A DNA stretch of 64,000 bases, from NCBI RefSeq assembly GCF_023630175.1, contig NZ_JALLIN010000008.1:1-64000 (forward strand). Reading direction: 5' to 3'. This document shows positions 9,099 to 18,311 of the stretch, piece after piece; the stretch's first letter is position 1, and each line of letters starts with the position of its first letter. The translations under genes and the position numbers were made by a program. The notes below the pieces were generated by a model. That model made no database searches, was not told the DNA's origin, and was given only the letters and a program-made list of their open reading frames with translations. This DNA comes from Streptomyces cellostaticus (GTDB lineage Bacteria; Actinomycetota; Actinomycetes; Streptomycetales; Streptomycetaceae).

Positions 9099-9197
9099 TT
9101 GACCAGCACTGACGACGCCACCCGCAGGGCGCTCGTCCGCCGCGGCTTTGCCCTGGAGTACGCCACCCTCGGCTGGAACGAGACCGGGATCGTGGTG
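9099..9197 (+). pseudogene. N-terminal fragment of a cation transporter (CDF-type)
   Basis: A TTG-started reading frame encodes RRALVRRGFALEYATLGWN followed by GIVV, which I recognise as the conserved start of actinobacterial cation-efflux/cation transporter membrane proteins. After about 33 codons the match ends abruptly at 9197, directly against an oppositely oriented MFS fragment. Only the extreme N-terminus survives, so no function is possible. Confidence 0.55.
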
Positions 9198-9199
9198 CA

Positions 9200-9418
9200 C
9201 CGCATGCCCTTGCCGAGCCGGTCGACCACGCGGGCAACCAGCACCCGCGGCCATACGGTGGCGAGCGCGATGAGCAACTTGCCCAGCGCAGCCAGCCCGT
9301 GGCCCGCGCCGATGAGCGGTCGGCGCGAGAACCGGTCGGCCAGGCGCCCCGCAGCGACCTTGGTGACCGATGCGGCGCCCTCGGCCAGGCCCTCGATGGC
9401 ACCGACCACGGCGGGCGG
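9200..9418 (-). pseudogene. Internal fragment of an MFS transporter
   Basis: On the minus strand about 73 codons encode a recognisable MFS segment: VGAIEGLAEGAASVTKVAAG, then RLADRFSRRPL and VDRLGKGMR. In intact homologues the last motif continues as GAPRDA; here it changes to unrelated sequence at the join with the cation-transporter fragment. Both ends of the gene are missing, so this is a relic of a deletion or recombination event inside the island. Confidence 0.6.
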
Positions 9419-9560
9419 GGCGCCGCACCCGTGCACGCCGACGCACCCATCTCGGTGACTCAGCGGCTTCCCGACCGGACTACGGCCGCGCCCGCAGGGG
9501 CGAAGGTGGGGAGCGCCCCCGCGGCCGGGAGCAGGTATCGCCGGCGTCGTACCGCGCATC

Positions 9561-10811
9561 TCACCGCGCGAGGTCGGCCAGCAGGTCGTCGAGCAGGGCC
9601 TCTTCCTCGATGCGCACACCGAGTTCGGTCAGAGCCGGGCGCAGGTCCGGGTCCCATGCCGCGGTGGCGGGTGTGCCGGTCAGCGGTGGGGCCAGGGGGA
9701 CGGCGGCGGTCGCGGCTCGGTAGTCGGCGGCCGTGTAGCGCCAGGGCCGCCACGGCACGCGGCGCAGCAGTGCGGTGGCGATGCGCAGGCCGCCCCAGTC
9801 GAAGTCGCCGTGGTAGCGCAGGGCTGTGCCGTGGTTGTGCAGGTGGCGCAGCAGGGTGAGGGCGGCGGCCGAGGGCTGGCCCTGGAGGCAGACCAGGGGC
9901 GGGCAGGAGGCACCCAGGGTGTCGGCCGCGGTGGCCAGGACGGCCGGATTCTCGCAGACGTGCACCGGGTCGGGTGCCGTGCGGGGCGGGGTGCGCGTGA
10001 GCTGACGCAGGGTCAGCACAGCTGGTTCGCCCGCCTCCGCGGCCCAGTCGAGGGCGGGAGTGCCGCGCAGCCCGAGGGTGAGAACGGTGGAGGAGAGGGC
10101 GTCCTTGAGGAGCCCGGCCGAGGCCCAGGCCCCGCGGCGCCACTCGGCTCCGCCGCCGTCGGGGAAGCCGGTCATGGCCCGGGCGCCGGACAGGACGAGG
10201 GTGGCGAGCGGCGTGCCGTCGTCCAGGGCGTGGGCGTCGCCGAGGGCGGTGGCGGCGAAGGCGGAGAGGGAGAAGGCTGGATCGGCGGGCAGCCGACGCA
10301 GCGCCTCGGCGGTGTCGCCGAGCAGTCTTTTCGCCGCGTGCGGGGTGCGGGCGAGCCGGCGTACGAGGCCGTCGCGGCGCAACCGGTCGGCCCAGTCGGC
10401 GAGGTCGGGTCTGCTGGTGCGGATCAGGGCATCGAGCGGGACGTACGCCTCCCGCCAGGCCTTCTCCTCCTGCTCCTGTACGTCCGTGAGCCGGGTGACG
10501 GGGCCGGTGAGGGCGGTGACGGCGGCGGCCAGGCCGTCGGGACTGGCGCCGGAGCGCCGCAGGACGGCGTCCACCGCGTCGAGGCGCAGGCTCAGCGAAC
10601 GACCGGCGCCGGGGGCACGGCCCAGCAGGCGTTCGGCCGCGGCGCGCTGCGCGGCGGTGGGGGCGGCCAGGGTGACCAGGCCGGTGAGGGGTTCGTCCCG
10701 TGCCATGCGGCGGCGTACCCGGTCGACCAGCCAGGCGAGGTCGGAGCCGCCGAGCAGGCGGGCCAGGCGCTCGCGGTCTACGGGCGCGGTGGGCGGCTGT
10801 GGCGTGCTCAT
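9561..10811 (-). CDS. jetD: Wadjet type II JetD, DUF2399/Toprim nuclease subunit (TIGR02679 family)
   Basis: 416-aa protein, last gene of the four-gene operon. The C-terminal Toprim-like DUF2399 region shows VCENPAVL near residue 283, CLQGQPSAAAL, and HGDFDWGGLRIA at 334-345, whose acidic residues are the expected metal ligands for cleaving DNA. In Wadjet systems JetD is the nuclease that cuts closed circular plasmids after extrusion by the JetABC SMC motor. The ATG at 10811 is preceded by GAGGAGGTGA; a longer upstream open frame only overlaps jetC. It starts 20 bases after the jetC stop. The catalytic motif appears complete. Confidence 0.88.
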   Translation of the reverse strand: MSTPQPPTAPVDRERLARLLGGSDLAWLVDRVRRRMARDEPLTGLVTLAAPTAAQRAAAERLLGRAPGAGRSLSLRLDAVDAVLRRSGASPDGLAAAVTALTGPVTRLTDVQEQEEKAWREAYVPLDALIRTSRPDLADWADRLRRDGLVRRLARTPHAAKRLLGDTAEALRRLPADPAFSLSAFAATALGDAHALDDGTPLATLVLSGARAMTGFPDGGGAEWRRGAWASAGLLKDALSSTVLTLGLRGTPALDWAAEAGEPAVLTLRQLTRTPPRTAPDPVHVCENPAVLATAADTLGASCPPLVCLQGQPSAAALTLLRHLHNHGTALRYHGDFDWGGLRIATALLRRVPWRPWRYTAADYRAATAAVPLAPPLTGTPATAAWDPDLRPALTELGVRIEEEALLDDLLADLAR

Positions 10812-10831
10812 GCCGGGCGTCACCTCCTCGT

Positions 10832-13800
10832 TCACCTCCAAAGTGCGTCCTGGCTCTCGGCAGCGGGCGCGACGGCCTGCTCGGGGAGGGACACGAGCCC
10901 GTGGTCCGGCTCTGTGCCCCGCACCCGCTCGGCGCCGTCCCATTCCCAGCGGGTCACCAGGACCGCCGGGATCTCGTCGACGCGGGACAGCTGGGCGATG
11001 GCGATGCCGGGGACCTGCGGGTAGCAGGCCCATTCGCGTTCGCTGGTCATGACGACGTCCAGGTCGAAGGCGTGCAGCAGGCCCAGGCACTTGGCGCGGG
11101 AGTCGTCGTCGACACCGGCGAAGGCCTCGTCCAGGGTGACCAGGCGCGGGGCGTGGGGAGCGGCTGTGGCGTAGTGCGAGGAGGCCGCCGCGAACAGCGG
11201 CACGCTCACGGCGAGGACGCGTTCGCCGCCGGAGGCTGGGCCGGTGGCCGGGACCCACTTGCCGTGCTGATGGCGTTCGATGCCGAACTCGTGCCAGCCG
11301 CGGTGGTCGAGGGCTGCGGTGAGCACCTCCAGCCAGCTGCCCGCGGTGTCGTCGGCCTGCCTGCGGGCGATCTCGGCCTGCAGGAACTCACCGACCGCGG
11401 CCCGGTCCTCGATCGTCCAGGCGTCGGCGGACTGGCGCAGTCGCTCGCGGACCTGGGCAAGCCCGGCAGGGGCCTTGCGCGAGGGGCGCCAGACGAGGCG
11501 CAGCCTCATACCCGTGGAGGTGGGCCGTTCCTGGAGTTCGGCGTTCATGGCCTGGACCTGGCGTTCGGCGGCGCCGATCAGCTCCTGCAGGGTGCCGGCG
11601 ACCTCGGTGAGCAGGTGGGTTTCGAGGATCTCGCGTTCGTGTGCGGACAGGATGCGGGTCAGCTCGGCAACCTCCGCGGCGAGGGCTTCGGCGAGCTCGG
11701 GGACGGCCCGCTCACGGCCCTGGTAAACGATCTCGACGACCATGCCGTCCTCGACCATCCGGGCGGAGGCGCTGTGTCCTCCCCGGGAGAGGGCGTCCTG
11801 GAGCTTCTTGTACTCCTCGCTGAGCCGCTTCTGGACGCGCTCCCAGGCGCCGTCGGAGTCGTCGGTGCCGGACAGTTCCGCCTCGATGGAACGGGCGAGG
11901 GCGACGGCCGGAGTGGCGGCCCACGGCCCGGCGCCGAGCGGGGGTACGGCGGCCTCGGGCAGGGCAATGGACAGCAGCCCGGTGGCCGCGAACCGCTGAA
12001 GGGCGGCGATGGCCTCGGCGCGGGCCGCGGTCGCCTCGCGGACGTCCACCTCAAGGCGTTCGATGTGCCCCTGGGCGAGATGGGCGCGCCGGTCGGCGGC
12101 GGTGTGCGCCTCGCGGGCCCGCCGGTGGTCGCTCTCGCACGCGGCCAGCGCGTCGGTGGTCTCGACGAGGCGTCGCTGAAGCTCCGCGACGGCGGCGCCC
12201 ACGGTCGAGCGCAGGGTGGTGTGGCGTTCATCCGCGGCGGCGGCGAGTCCGGCGGACTCCTCAGCGCGCAGGGTCAGTTCGGCCACCCGGATGCCGGCCC
12301 GCTCGGCCTCGGCGCGCTCGTCGGCCAGGGCGCGCACCGCGTCGGCACGCTCCCGCAGAGCGGGCCACAGGGCGGCGAGGACGGCGGTGTAGTCGGCCAG
12401 GGCCTGGCGGACGGCGGCCAGGCCCGCCCGGTCCGCAGGCAGGTTCACCGCAGCGGCGGTCTCGGCGAGTTCGGTGGCGGCCTCGGCCTCGTGCCGGGCC
12501 GCCTCCTCCTGTTCGGCCGCGCGTTCGTCGCGGCGGGCACGGGCCCGGTGCGCGGCGTCCGCGGCAGCACCAATGAGGGCGTGCGCATGGCGCAGGGCGG
12601 CGTCGTCGGGGACGGTGGCCAGCTCGGCGTCGAGGATGTCGCGGCGCCGGTCGACGGCGGTACGCTCGGCGGCGAGCTGGGCCATCTCGTCCGACAGGGC
12701 GCCGAGTTCGGTGCGCAGGGCGGCGATCCGGGCCCGGCGCGCCTCCTCGCGGGCGCCCTCACCGACGTACACGGCTGCCGGTTTGGACCAACTGCCGGTC
12801 AGCGCCCCGACGCGGAAGCGGCCGTCGGCCACCACCCAGGTGCCTCCCCCGCTCTCGACTTCGCTCGAGCGGGGGGACCCCCATCCGGAGCCGAGGCCCA
12901 CGGCCGCCAGCAGCCGGGAGACGGTCTCCTCGCCGGCCTCGAGGGCCCGTGCGTCACCGTGGTCGACGGCGGGCCGCAGCACGTCGGCGAGTGTCGGTCC
13001 GTTCAGGGGGGCACCCGGCGACAGCAGGACGTCGTGCCCGTCCGCGTGTACGGCGGTGCCGTCGGGGCGTACCCAGGCGTCCAGGAGGCCGGAGGCCTCC
13101 AACGCTGCCTCCAGACCCGCGCGTTCATCGGCTCCGACATGGTCGCGGAAGTCCACCAGCCGCCACAGCGGTGCGCCGGGCGCCTGCTCGCGGACGCCGG
13201 GCGTACGGGTGTGGGGTACCGTCGGTCCGCACTGGCCGCCTGCCTCCAGCTCGGCCAGGTCCCGCTCGGCCTCGGCGCGCCGGGCCTGGAGCGCGGCGAG
13301 TTCCTGTCCGAGGACGGCCGTACGGTCGGCCAGGCGAGCCGCCCGCTCGCGGTGTACCTCACCCGCCCGTTCCCGCGCCGGATACGGCCCCCGGCAGTGG
13401 GTGACCCAGTCCTGCACGGCATCCAGCAGTCCGGCCGGGTCGGCGACGGCCAGTTCCTGGCAGGCGTCCAGGTGCGTGCGGACGCGGTCGACGAGGTACC
13501 GGCCCACCTCGGCGGCCCGCTCCTCGGCCTCGGCCTGCCGCCGCACGGTGTGGCCGAGCTCGGTCTCGGCCTCGTCCAGGCGGCGGGCGGCGGCGCGCCG
13601 CTCGGCGGCGGCCTCGTAGGCGCTCGCCGCCAACTCCTCCATATGCGCGATAGTGCGGTGCCTGCGGGCCACTGCCTCCTCGGCTGCACGCCGCAGCTCG
13701 CTCTCCGGCACGTCGCCGGTGCGCAGCTCGCCGTCGAGACGGGCCGCCCCTGCCGCTTCCCGCTCGCGGGTGAGCGTGTCCTTGACCTGCTCCTCGGCCG

Positions 13801-14965
13801 CGTCGAGGCGTCGCCGGGCCACCTCGAGGCGGCCGAGCGCCCGGGTGTGGGCCCGGGTCGCCTCGTCCCGGTCGGCCTGGGCGCGGGCCAGCTCGCCGGC
13901 GGTGCGACGCGCGTCGGCCGCCGCCTGCTCCAGCTCCCGGGCACTGCGCATCTCGGGGCCCTCGCGCAGTGCCGCCTCCTGCGCCCTCAGACGGGTGGCG
14001 GTCTGCTCCAGCTGAGCGATCCGCTCGGCGGCCTCCGCCCGGTCGCGCTCGGCCTCCTCCTGTTCTGCGCGGGCCTGTGCCAGGTCGCGGTGGAGCTGCT
14101 CGTAGCGTGCGTGCTCGCTACGGGGCAGCCGGGCCCGGCGCCTCGTCGCGACGCGGGCGTAGCGGCGGTAGTGGTCCAGGAACGCGGAGGCGGCCCGCTC
14201 GGCCTCGGCGGCGGCTCGCAGCTCATCCTTCTCTTCGTCCAGGGACCGGAACGCCTCGGCCACGTCCGCGACCACCGCCTGGTCCATCGGCGGCAGCGCC
14301 TCGGTCAGTGCCCGGGACAGCGCGGCCTCGTTGGGCCGTTTCGACAGCTGCGGCTGGCGCAGCTGGATGAGCAGGTCGACGAGTGCGGCGTAGCGCCGCT
14401 CGCCGAGGCCGAACAAAGCCTCGTCCACCGCCCTGCGGTACCCCGTGGCTGTGTCGTACACCACGCCGCGCCCAGCGACGGCCTCCGCGAGCCGGTCCCG
14501 CGACAGCGCGGTGCCGGTGGCGTCCAGCAGGCTCAGCTCCTCGCCGATGCGCTGGTCGGTGACCGCGTACCAGTGGCGGGCGATGCCGCGGCCCGCCACC
14601 GCCTTCAGCCCGCAGGCGAGGGTGCGGAAGCGGGCATGTCCGGTGTTCTCCTCGACGCGGCCGAACTCGATCCAGGTGTAGCCGAGCCGCTCGGGGTGCG
14701 GATGTTCCCCGCCGAGCAGCAGGTTCCACTCCATCCGCTTGCCCGGGTCGGCGTCGGGCTCCACGCGGCGCGCGGACAGGTCGCCGTCGAGGAGGAAGGG
14801 AAGGGTGAGGGCGAGGACCTTGGACTTTCCGGTGCCGTTGTTGCCGCGCAGCAGCAGCCGCCCATCGCGGAACCAGAACTCCTCGGCGTCGTAGTAGAAG
14901 AGGTCGACCAGGCCGATGCGCAGCGGTCGCCAGCGGCCGGGGGCGGGCTGGGGCAGGGCGGTCAC
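10832..14965 (-). CDS. jetC: Wadjet type II JetC, SMC/MukB-like ATPase (TIGR02680 family)
   Basis: 1377-aa SMC-like motor. Walker A is GNNGTGKS at residues 41-48. Long Ala/Glu/Arg coiled coils follow on each side of a central hinge-like region (about 600-760). The C-terminal head has signature SGGERVLAV and Walker B RLVTLDEAFAGVDD. All ATPase motifs are intact. In Wadjet it forms the DNA-extruding complex with JetA (kleisin) and JetB (KITE). The GTG start overlaps the jetB stop. Within the central region (12843-12886) lies a palindromic Streptomyces-type repeat that adds about 14 in-frame residues without breaking the frame. Confidence 0.9.
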   Translation of the reverse strand: MTALPQPAPGRWRPLRIGLVDLFYYDAEEFWFRDGRLLLRGNNGTGKSKVLALTLPFLLDGDLSARRVEPDADPGKRMEWNLLLGGEHPHPERLGYTWIEFGRVEENTGHARFRTLACGLKAVAGRGIARHWYAVTDQRIGEELSLLDATGTALSRDRLAEAVAGRGVVYDTATGYRRAVDEALFGLGERRYAALVDLLIQLRQPQLSKRPNEAALSRALTEALPPMDQAVVADVAEAFRSLDEEKDELRAAAEAERAASAFLDHYRRYARVATRRRARLPRSEHARYEQLHRDLAQARAEQEEAERDRAEAAERIAQLEQTATRLRAQEAALREGPEMRSARELEQAAADARRTAGELARAQADRDEATRAHTRALGRLEVARRRLDAAEEQVKDTLTREREAAGAARLDGELRTGDVPESELRRAAEEAVARRHRTIAHMEELAASAYEAAAERRAAARRLDEAETELGHTVRRQAEAEERAAEVGRYLVDRVRTHLDACQELAVADPAGLLDAVQDWVTHCRGPYPARERAGEVHRERAARLADRTAVLGQELAALQARRAEAERDLAELEAGGQCGPTVPHTRTPGVREQAPGAPLWRLVDFRDHVGADERAGLEAALEASGLLDAWVRPDGTAVHADGHDVLLSPGAPLNGPTLADVLRPAVDHGDARALEAGEETVSRLLAAVGLGSGWGSPRSSEVESGGGTWVVADGRFRVGALTGSWSKPAAVYVGEGAREEARRARIAALRTELGALSDEMAQLAAERTAVDRRRDILDAELATVPDDAALRHAHALIGAAADAAHRARARRDERAAEQEEAARHEAEAATELAETAAAVNLPADRAGLAAVRQALADYTAVLAALWPALRERADAVRALADERAEAERAGIRVAELTLRAEESAGLAAAADERHTTLRSTVGAAVAELQRRLVETTDALAACESDHRRAREAHTAADRRAHLAQGHIERLEVDVREATAARAEAIAALQRFAATGLLSIALPEAAVPPLGAGPWAATPAVALARSIEAELSGTDDSDGAWERVQKRLSEEYKKLQDALSRGGHSASARMVEDGMVVEIVYQGRERAVPELAEALAAEVAELTRILSAHEREILETHLLTEVAGTLQELIGAAERQVQAMNAELQERPTSTGMRLRLVWRPSRKAPAGLAQVRERLRQSADAWTIEDRAAVGEFLQAEIARRQADDTAGSWLEVLTAALDHRGWHEFGIERHQHGKWVPATGPASGGERVLAVSVPLFAAASSHYATAAPHAPRLVTLDEAFAGVDDDSRAKCLGLLHAFDLDVVMTSEREWACYPQVPGIAIAQLSRVDEIPAVLVTRWEWDGAERVRGTEPDHGLVSLPEQAVAPAAESQDALWR
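12843..12886. repeat. In-frame palindromic repeat inside jetC
   Basis: The segment contains CCCCGCTCTCGA, a short TTCG-type loop, then TCGAGCGGGG, an inverted repeat resembling small palindromes scattered in Streptomyces genomes. It codes for a Gly/Ser/Arg/Glu insert (SPRSSEVESGGG) between two SMC-like strands and keeps the reading frame. It probably inserted or expanded here; the protein loop seems to tolerate it. Confidence 0.6.
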
Positions 14966-16209
14966 GGCTGCGGTGCCTTTCTCCGGGAGACACGGGAGGT
15001 ACGCGGGGTACTGCGGCCCGGCTCCACCACGACGGTGTCGCCGACCGCGTACCGGGCGAGCGTGGGCAGCGGAGCGACGCCGGTGGGGGTGCGGGTCACC
15101 AGGGCGAGCGCGGTCAGCTTGGCCAGCGCCTGCTCGACCAGCTCCCCTTCCGCGCCGGGCTGCTTGGCGCTCTTGGACCAGAACCCGCCGTGTTCGACGG
15201 CGAGTTCCCGCACCCGGTGTTCGAGCTCTTCGCGGCTCACCTCGCCGCCCGCCGCCGCGAGGTGCTCGGCGAGCAGCAGGGTGACGTGCCCGTGAGTGCC
15301 CTGTTCGGGCATCCTTACGTCGGTGAGGTCGTCCTGGGGGTCGACCATGGCGATGCCCTCGGCCCGCACCTCCGCCACCAGGCCGGTCAGTTCGCCGACG
15401 CGTGCGGTGAGGAAGGCCCGCTGGCGGGTCAGGTAGGCGAGTTCCTCGTCGGTCAGCTCGTCGTAGTACAGCACCGGGTCGTCGAGGAGGTGGCGGGTGA
15501 GCTTCTGGCGGATCGCGCGGAACCGCAGCTCATCGCTGTCCAGGGCGCTCTCCGCGGTGAGCCGGGCCAGCCGCTCCTCGAAACCGTCGGCCGTGATCGT
15601 CGACGGGCCGTGGCGGGCGGCGAGCAGTCCGGCGAGGACACGGCGCTGGACGTCGTAGAGCACGTCGCCCGTCCCGCTGACGTAGGCGTCCTCCTCCCCG
15701 GCGACCCGCCGCAGCACACCGTGGCGCAGCAGCAGCCGTACGACGGCGGCGAGGTCCAGGCGCTCGTCGCGCCGCTCCAGCGTGAACTCGATCCCGGCGG
15801 CGGCCAGGTGCGGGTCGGCGGCGTCGAGAACCACCTGTTCGGCGAGGCGGCCGAGCGCGATCTGCGCCTCACCGCGCTCCAGCGCAGCGAGCGCCAGACA
15901 CAGCAGCACATAGCGGCGGCGGGTGAACGGCGTACCGGCCCGGGAGGCCTCCCGCGCCGGATGGGTCGCATCGGCGAGGCTGCCGGGCGCCTTGCGCAGC
16001 CGGGCGGCCTCCGCGTCCACCCTCAGCGACCAGCCGGTGTTGCGGTCGAACCAGTCGCGCAGTTCGGCGGCGTGCTGGCGAACGAGGCGATAGGCATCGG
16101 CGTCCGGGCCGTGCGCGAGCAGCAGCGGCTCCTTCAGCAGGGCGCGGGCGGCCTTGTGGAGCTCGGCGGTGCGCCGGCTGTCCAGGACCTCGCCCAGGGG
16201 GGTGGTCAT
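14962..16209 (-). CDS. jetB: Wadjet type II JetB, DUF2398 protein (TIGR02678 family)
   Basis: 415-aa protein with the DUF2398-type pattern: an N-terminal helical part (TAELHKAARALLKEPLLLA), an internal winged-helix-rich region, and LTDEELAYLTRQRAFL near the C-terminal third. In the Wadjet complex it is the KITE-like subunit that bridges the JetC heads and the JetA kleisin. It overlaps jetA and jetC by 4 bases each (ATGA, GTGA). No truncation is seen. Confidence 0.87.
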   Translation of the reverse strand: MTTPLGEVLDSRRTAELHKAARALLKEPLLLAHGPDADAYRLVRQHAAELRDWFDRNTGWSLRVDAEAARLRKAPGSLADATHPAREASRAGTPFTRRRYVLLCLALAALERGEAQIALGRLAEQVVLDAADPHLAAAGIEFTLERRDERLDLAAVVRLLLRHGVLRRVAGEEDAYVSGTGDVLYDVQRRVLAGLLAARHGPSTITADGFEERLARLTAESALDSDELRFRAIRQKLTRHLLDDPVLYYDELTDEELAYLTRQRAFLTARVGELTGLVAEVRAEGIAMVDPQDDLTDVRMPEQGTHGHVTLLLAEHLAAAGGEVSREELEHRVRELAVEHGGFWSKSAKQPGAEGELVEQALAKLTALALVTRTPTGVAPLPTLARYAVGDTVVVEPGRSTPRTSRVSRRKAPQP

Positions 16210-17825
16210 CGCTCCTCCCGTGCGGGGGTGCCGGTGGTGAGGTCGGTGATCTCGACGAGGTGGTCGGGGCCGCGGAACACGCCACCCGGGGTGGGGATCT
16301 CGGCCGTCGTACCGTCGGTCAGCGCGGTCAGCCGGATCTCCATCGTGCCGTCGTTGCTGGTGGCGGCGGTCGTCGTCATGCCGGGCCGCCAGGTGGCCAG
16401 GGCGTCGCCGAGCAGGCGCAGGAGCAGGCCGAAGGCCACCGGGTCGAGCTCTCCCAGTGCGGACAGCCGGGTGGTGCCGTCCGTCGCCAGCCGGGCGCGG
16501 GCGGCGGTGATCTCCTCCGCCTGCTTGGCGGCGATCTCAGCGAGCTGGCGCCGCTGTTCGGACCGGTCCTGCACCTTGCGGGGCTTGCCGCGCCGCTCGT
16601 AGCTTCCGGTGCGGCGCAGCTGCGGGCTGATCCGCAGTGGCTCGGCCTCGGCCCACGGGGTGGACGCGGCCACCGGGTGGGCCGTGCGCTCGGCGAGCGT
16701 GTCGGCGTCGACGGTGAGATGCCGAGCGGGATACAGGCCGAAGGCGGCGCGCCACAGCCGGTGCCGCGCCGAGTCGTCGAGGGCCTCGGCGAACCAGCGG
16801 GCCAGCGTGCGGAAGTCCGCCGACCGGTCCGAACGCCCGGCCCGCCGCTCGTTCAACTGCCGTACGACGGCGAGGAGTTGCGGGATCGCCCCGAGGGCGC
16901 GTCCGCGCAGCAGCCGGGCCTGGGACTCGCGGCCGTCCGCCGACACGAACCAGGCGGCCAGGCCCGCCCACTTCGCCGCCCATCGTGCGTACGCCCGCGC
17001 CTCGGCGCTCTCGGCCTCGTCCGGGGCGGCGTCGGCCGCCTCCCGCGCCGCCGCCAGCCGCAGCAGGGCGTCGACCCGGCCCTGCTCCTCCAGTTCCCCG
17101 ATGAGCAGGGCGATCCGCCCGCCGAGAGTGATCAGATCCTGGATGAACCGCTCCAGGTACTGGATCAGCCGGTCCTTGTAGGCGAGGAAGACCTCCACCG
17201 CGACGCCGTGCAGGTCGATGGTGCGCTGCAGCGACCCCATGAACGCCCGCGCGTTCTCGGCCAGCGCCTCGAACCGGCCGGTCAGCGTGGACAGCGCCAG
17301 GTGCGCCTTGGCCGCGTCCGGCTGCCCTTCCCCCTCCTCGACGGCGATCACCAGCAGGGCCCGCAGCTGCGTGACGATGTCGTGCAGCGCCACCGCCTGC
17401 AGCGCGCCCTGCCGCCCCAGTGCCTCGCCGTACGCGGTCAGCGCCTGCTCGGCGGCCTCGCCGGCCTGTGTGAGCTGGTAGATGAACCGCTTGCGGTAGA
17501 AATCCTCCACCGCCGTGACGCGCGAGGTGTCCGGGTCCGCGCGCAGATTGCCCCACTCGACGAGGCTGTCCAGTGCGTTGACCACGGCGTCCAGGGCTGC
17601 GGGTCGCCGCTGAGGGGGCAGCGCCGCGTGCACGTCCTCGGGCCGCAGATGCACCGCGAACCGCTCCTTGGCCGCGAGGAACGCCCCCATCACGTCGCGG
17701 TAGAGGGCGTTGTTGGGCGCGGTGAGGTGCGCGAAAGGAGCGTACGAGGCATGGCCGGAGGAGTCGGTACGCGCGGAGGATTCCGCGGACTCGGTGCGAT
17801 CAGGCTCGGCAGGCTGCGGTGTCAT
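16206..17825 (-). CDS. jetA: Wadjet type II JetA, DUF2397 protein (TIGR02677 family)
   Basis: 539-aa first subunit of the operon, with a disordered acidic N-terminus and then the DUF2397 start (FAHLTAPNNALYRDVMGAF, a winged-helix-type region with YRKRFIYQLTQAGEAAEQAL). The C-terminal part has RISPQLRRTGSYERRGKPR, typical of the family. It is the kleisin-like subunit that closes the SMC ring. An in-frame GTG 27 bases upstream (17852) is an alternative start; neither has a strong ribosome site. Its stop overlaps the jetB start. vapBC lies 78 bp upstream in the same direction. Confidence 0.87.
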   Translation of the reverse strand: MTPQPAEPDRTESAESSARTDSSGHASYAPFAHLTAPNNALYRDVMGAFLAAKERFAVHLRPEDVHAALPPQRRPAALDAVVNALDSLVEWGNLRADPDTSRVTAVEDFYRKRFIYQLTQAGEAAEQALTAYGEALGRQGALQAVALHDIVTQLRALLVIAVEEGEGQPDAAKAHLALSTLTGRFEALAENARAFMGSLQRTIDLHGVAVEVFLAYKDRLIQYLERFIQDLITLGGRIALLIGELEEQGRVDALLRLAAAREAADAAPDEAESAEARAYARWAAKWAGLAAWFVSADGRESQARLLRGRALGAIPQLLAVVRQLNERRAGRSDRSADFRTLARWFAEALDDSARHRLWRAAFGLYPARHLTVDADTLAERTAHPVAASTPWAEAEPLRISPQLRRTGSYERRGKPRKVQDRSEQRRQLAEIAAKQAEEITAARARLATDGTTRLSALGELDPVAFGLLLRLLGDALATWRPGMTTTAATSNDGTMEIRLTALTDGTTAEIPTPGGVFRGPDHLVEITDLTTGTPAREER

Positions 17826-17893
17826 CGTCTCGGCATTGTTCCCGACGCACACCTCGCCCCGACAATCGCGGGCCCAATCTTCACACTGAGTTA

Positions 17894-17913
17894 CCGGGCA
17901 TGATCAGGCCCGG
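17894..17913 (-). other. Small inverted repeat between vapC and jetA
   Basis: CCGGGC at 17894-17899 pairs with GCCCGG at 17908-17913 around an 8-base loop that includes the vapC stop. It could be a weak terminator or attenuator between the toxin-antitoxin unit and the jet operon. There is no U tract, so readthrough is likely. Confidence 0.35.
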
Positions 17914-18311
17914 GCGTCCCGCTGTTCCAGTTCCTTGAGCACCGCGGCCACGGCGGCGAAGTCGTTGTCCACGTGGAGCACGGTGTGGCCGTGGTGGACC
18001 GCTGTCGCGCAGACCAGAAGGTCGACGGCGCCCGCAGAGCGATGCTGACCGCGCTGGGTGAGCTTGTACTGGGCGGTGTCCACCCAGCGCCAGGCGTTCT
18101 TCGGCACCGGGGAGAGCCCGCACAACGCGTCCAACTCCTCGGCGAGTTCATCCCGGTGCACTGGTCCTGTGGCCGAGTACAAGAACTCGGTACGGGTGGG
18201 CTCGCAGATGTGGAACACCCCGGCGGCGATATGCCCCTCCCAGGGGCGCAGGGCCCCTGGGGTGCGGAAGAGGTGCCACAGGGCCGAGGTGTCGAGAAGA
18301 TAGGTGATCAC
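17904..18311 (-). CDS. vapC: VapC-type PIN-domain toxin
   Basis: 135-aa PIN-domain ribonuclease. Expected acidic residues are present: Asp7 in LLDTSALW, a Glu in the CEPTRTEFLYSA helix, Asp in AVDLLVCA, and Asp in HVDNDF. VapC toxins cleave tRNA or rRNA and are silenced by their antitoxin. The ATG overlaps the vapB stop (ATGA). The module sits immediately upstream of the jet operon, inside the island, where it may stabilise the element. It is clearly related to the second VapC at 20236. Confidence 0.87.
   Translation of the reverse strand: MITYLLDTSALWHLFRTPGALRPWEGHIAAGVFHICEPTRTEFLYSATGPVHRDELAEELDALCGLSPVPKNAWRWVDTAQYKLTQRGQHRSAGAVDLLVCATAVHHGHTVLHVDNDFAAVAAVLKELEQRDARA

Noticed and set aside
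10700..15295. 1531-aa plus-strand ORF antisense to jetC and jetB
   Set aside because: Shadow frame produced by high GC3 of the opposite strand; the minus frame has full SMC ATPase motifs.
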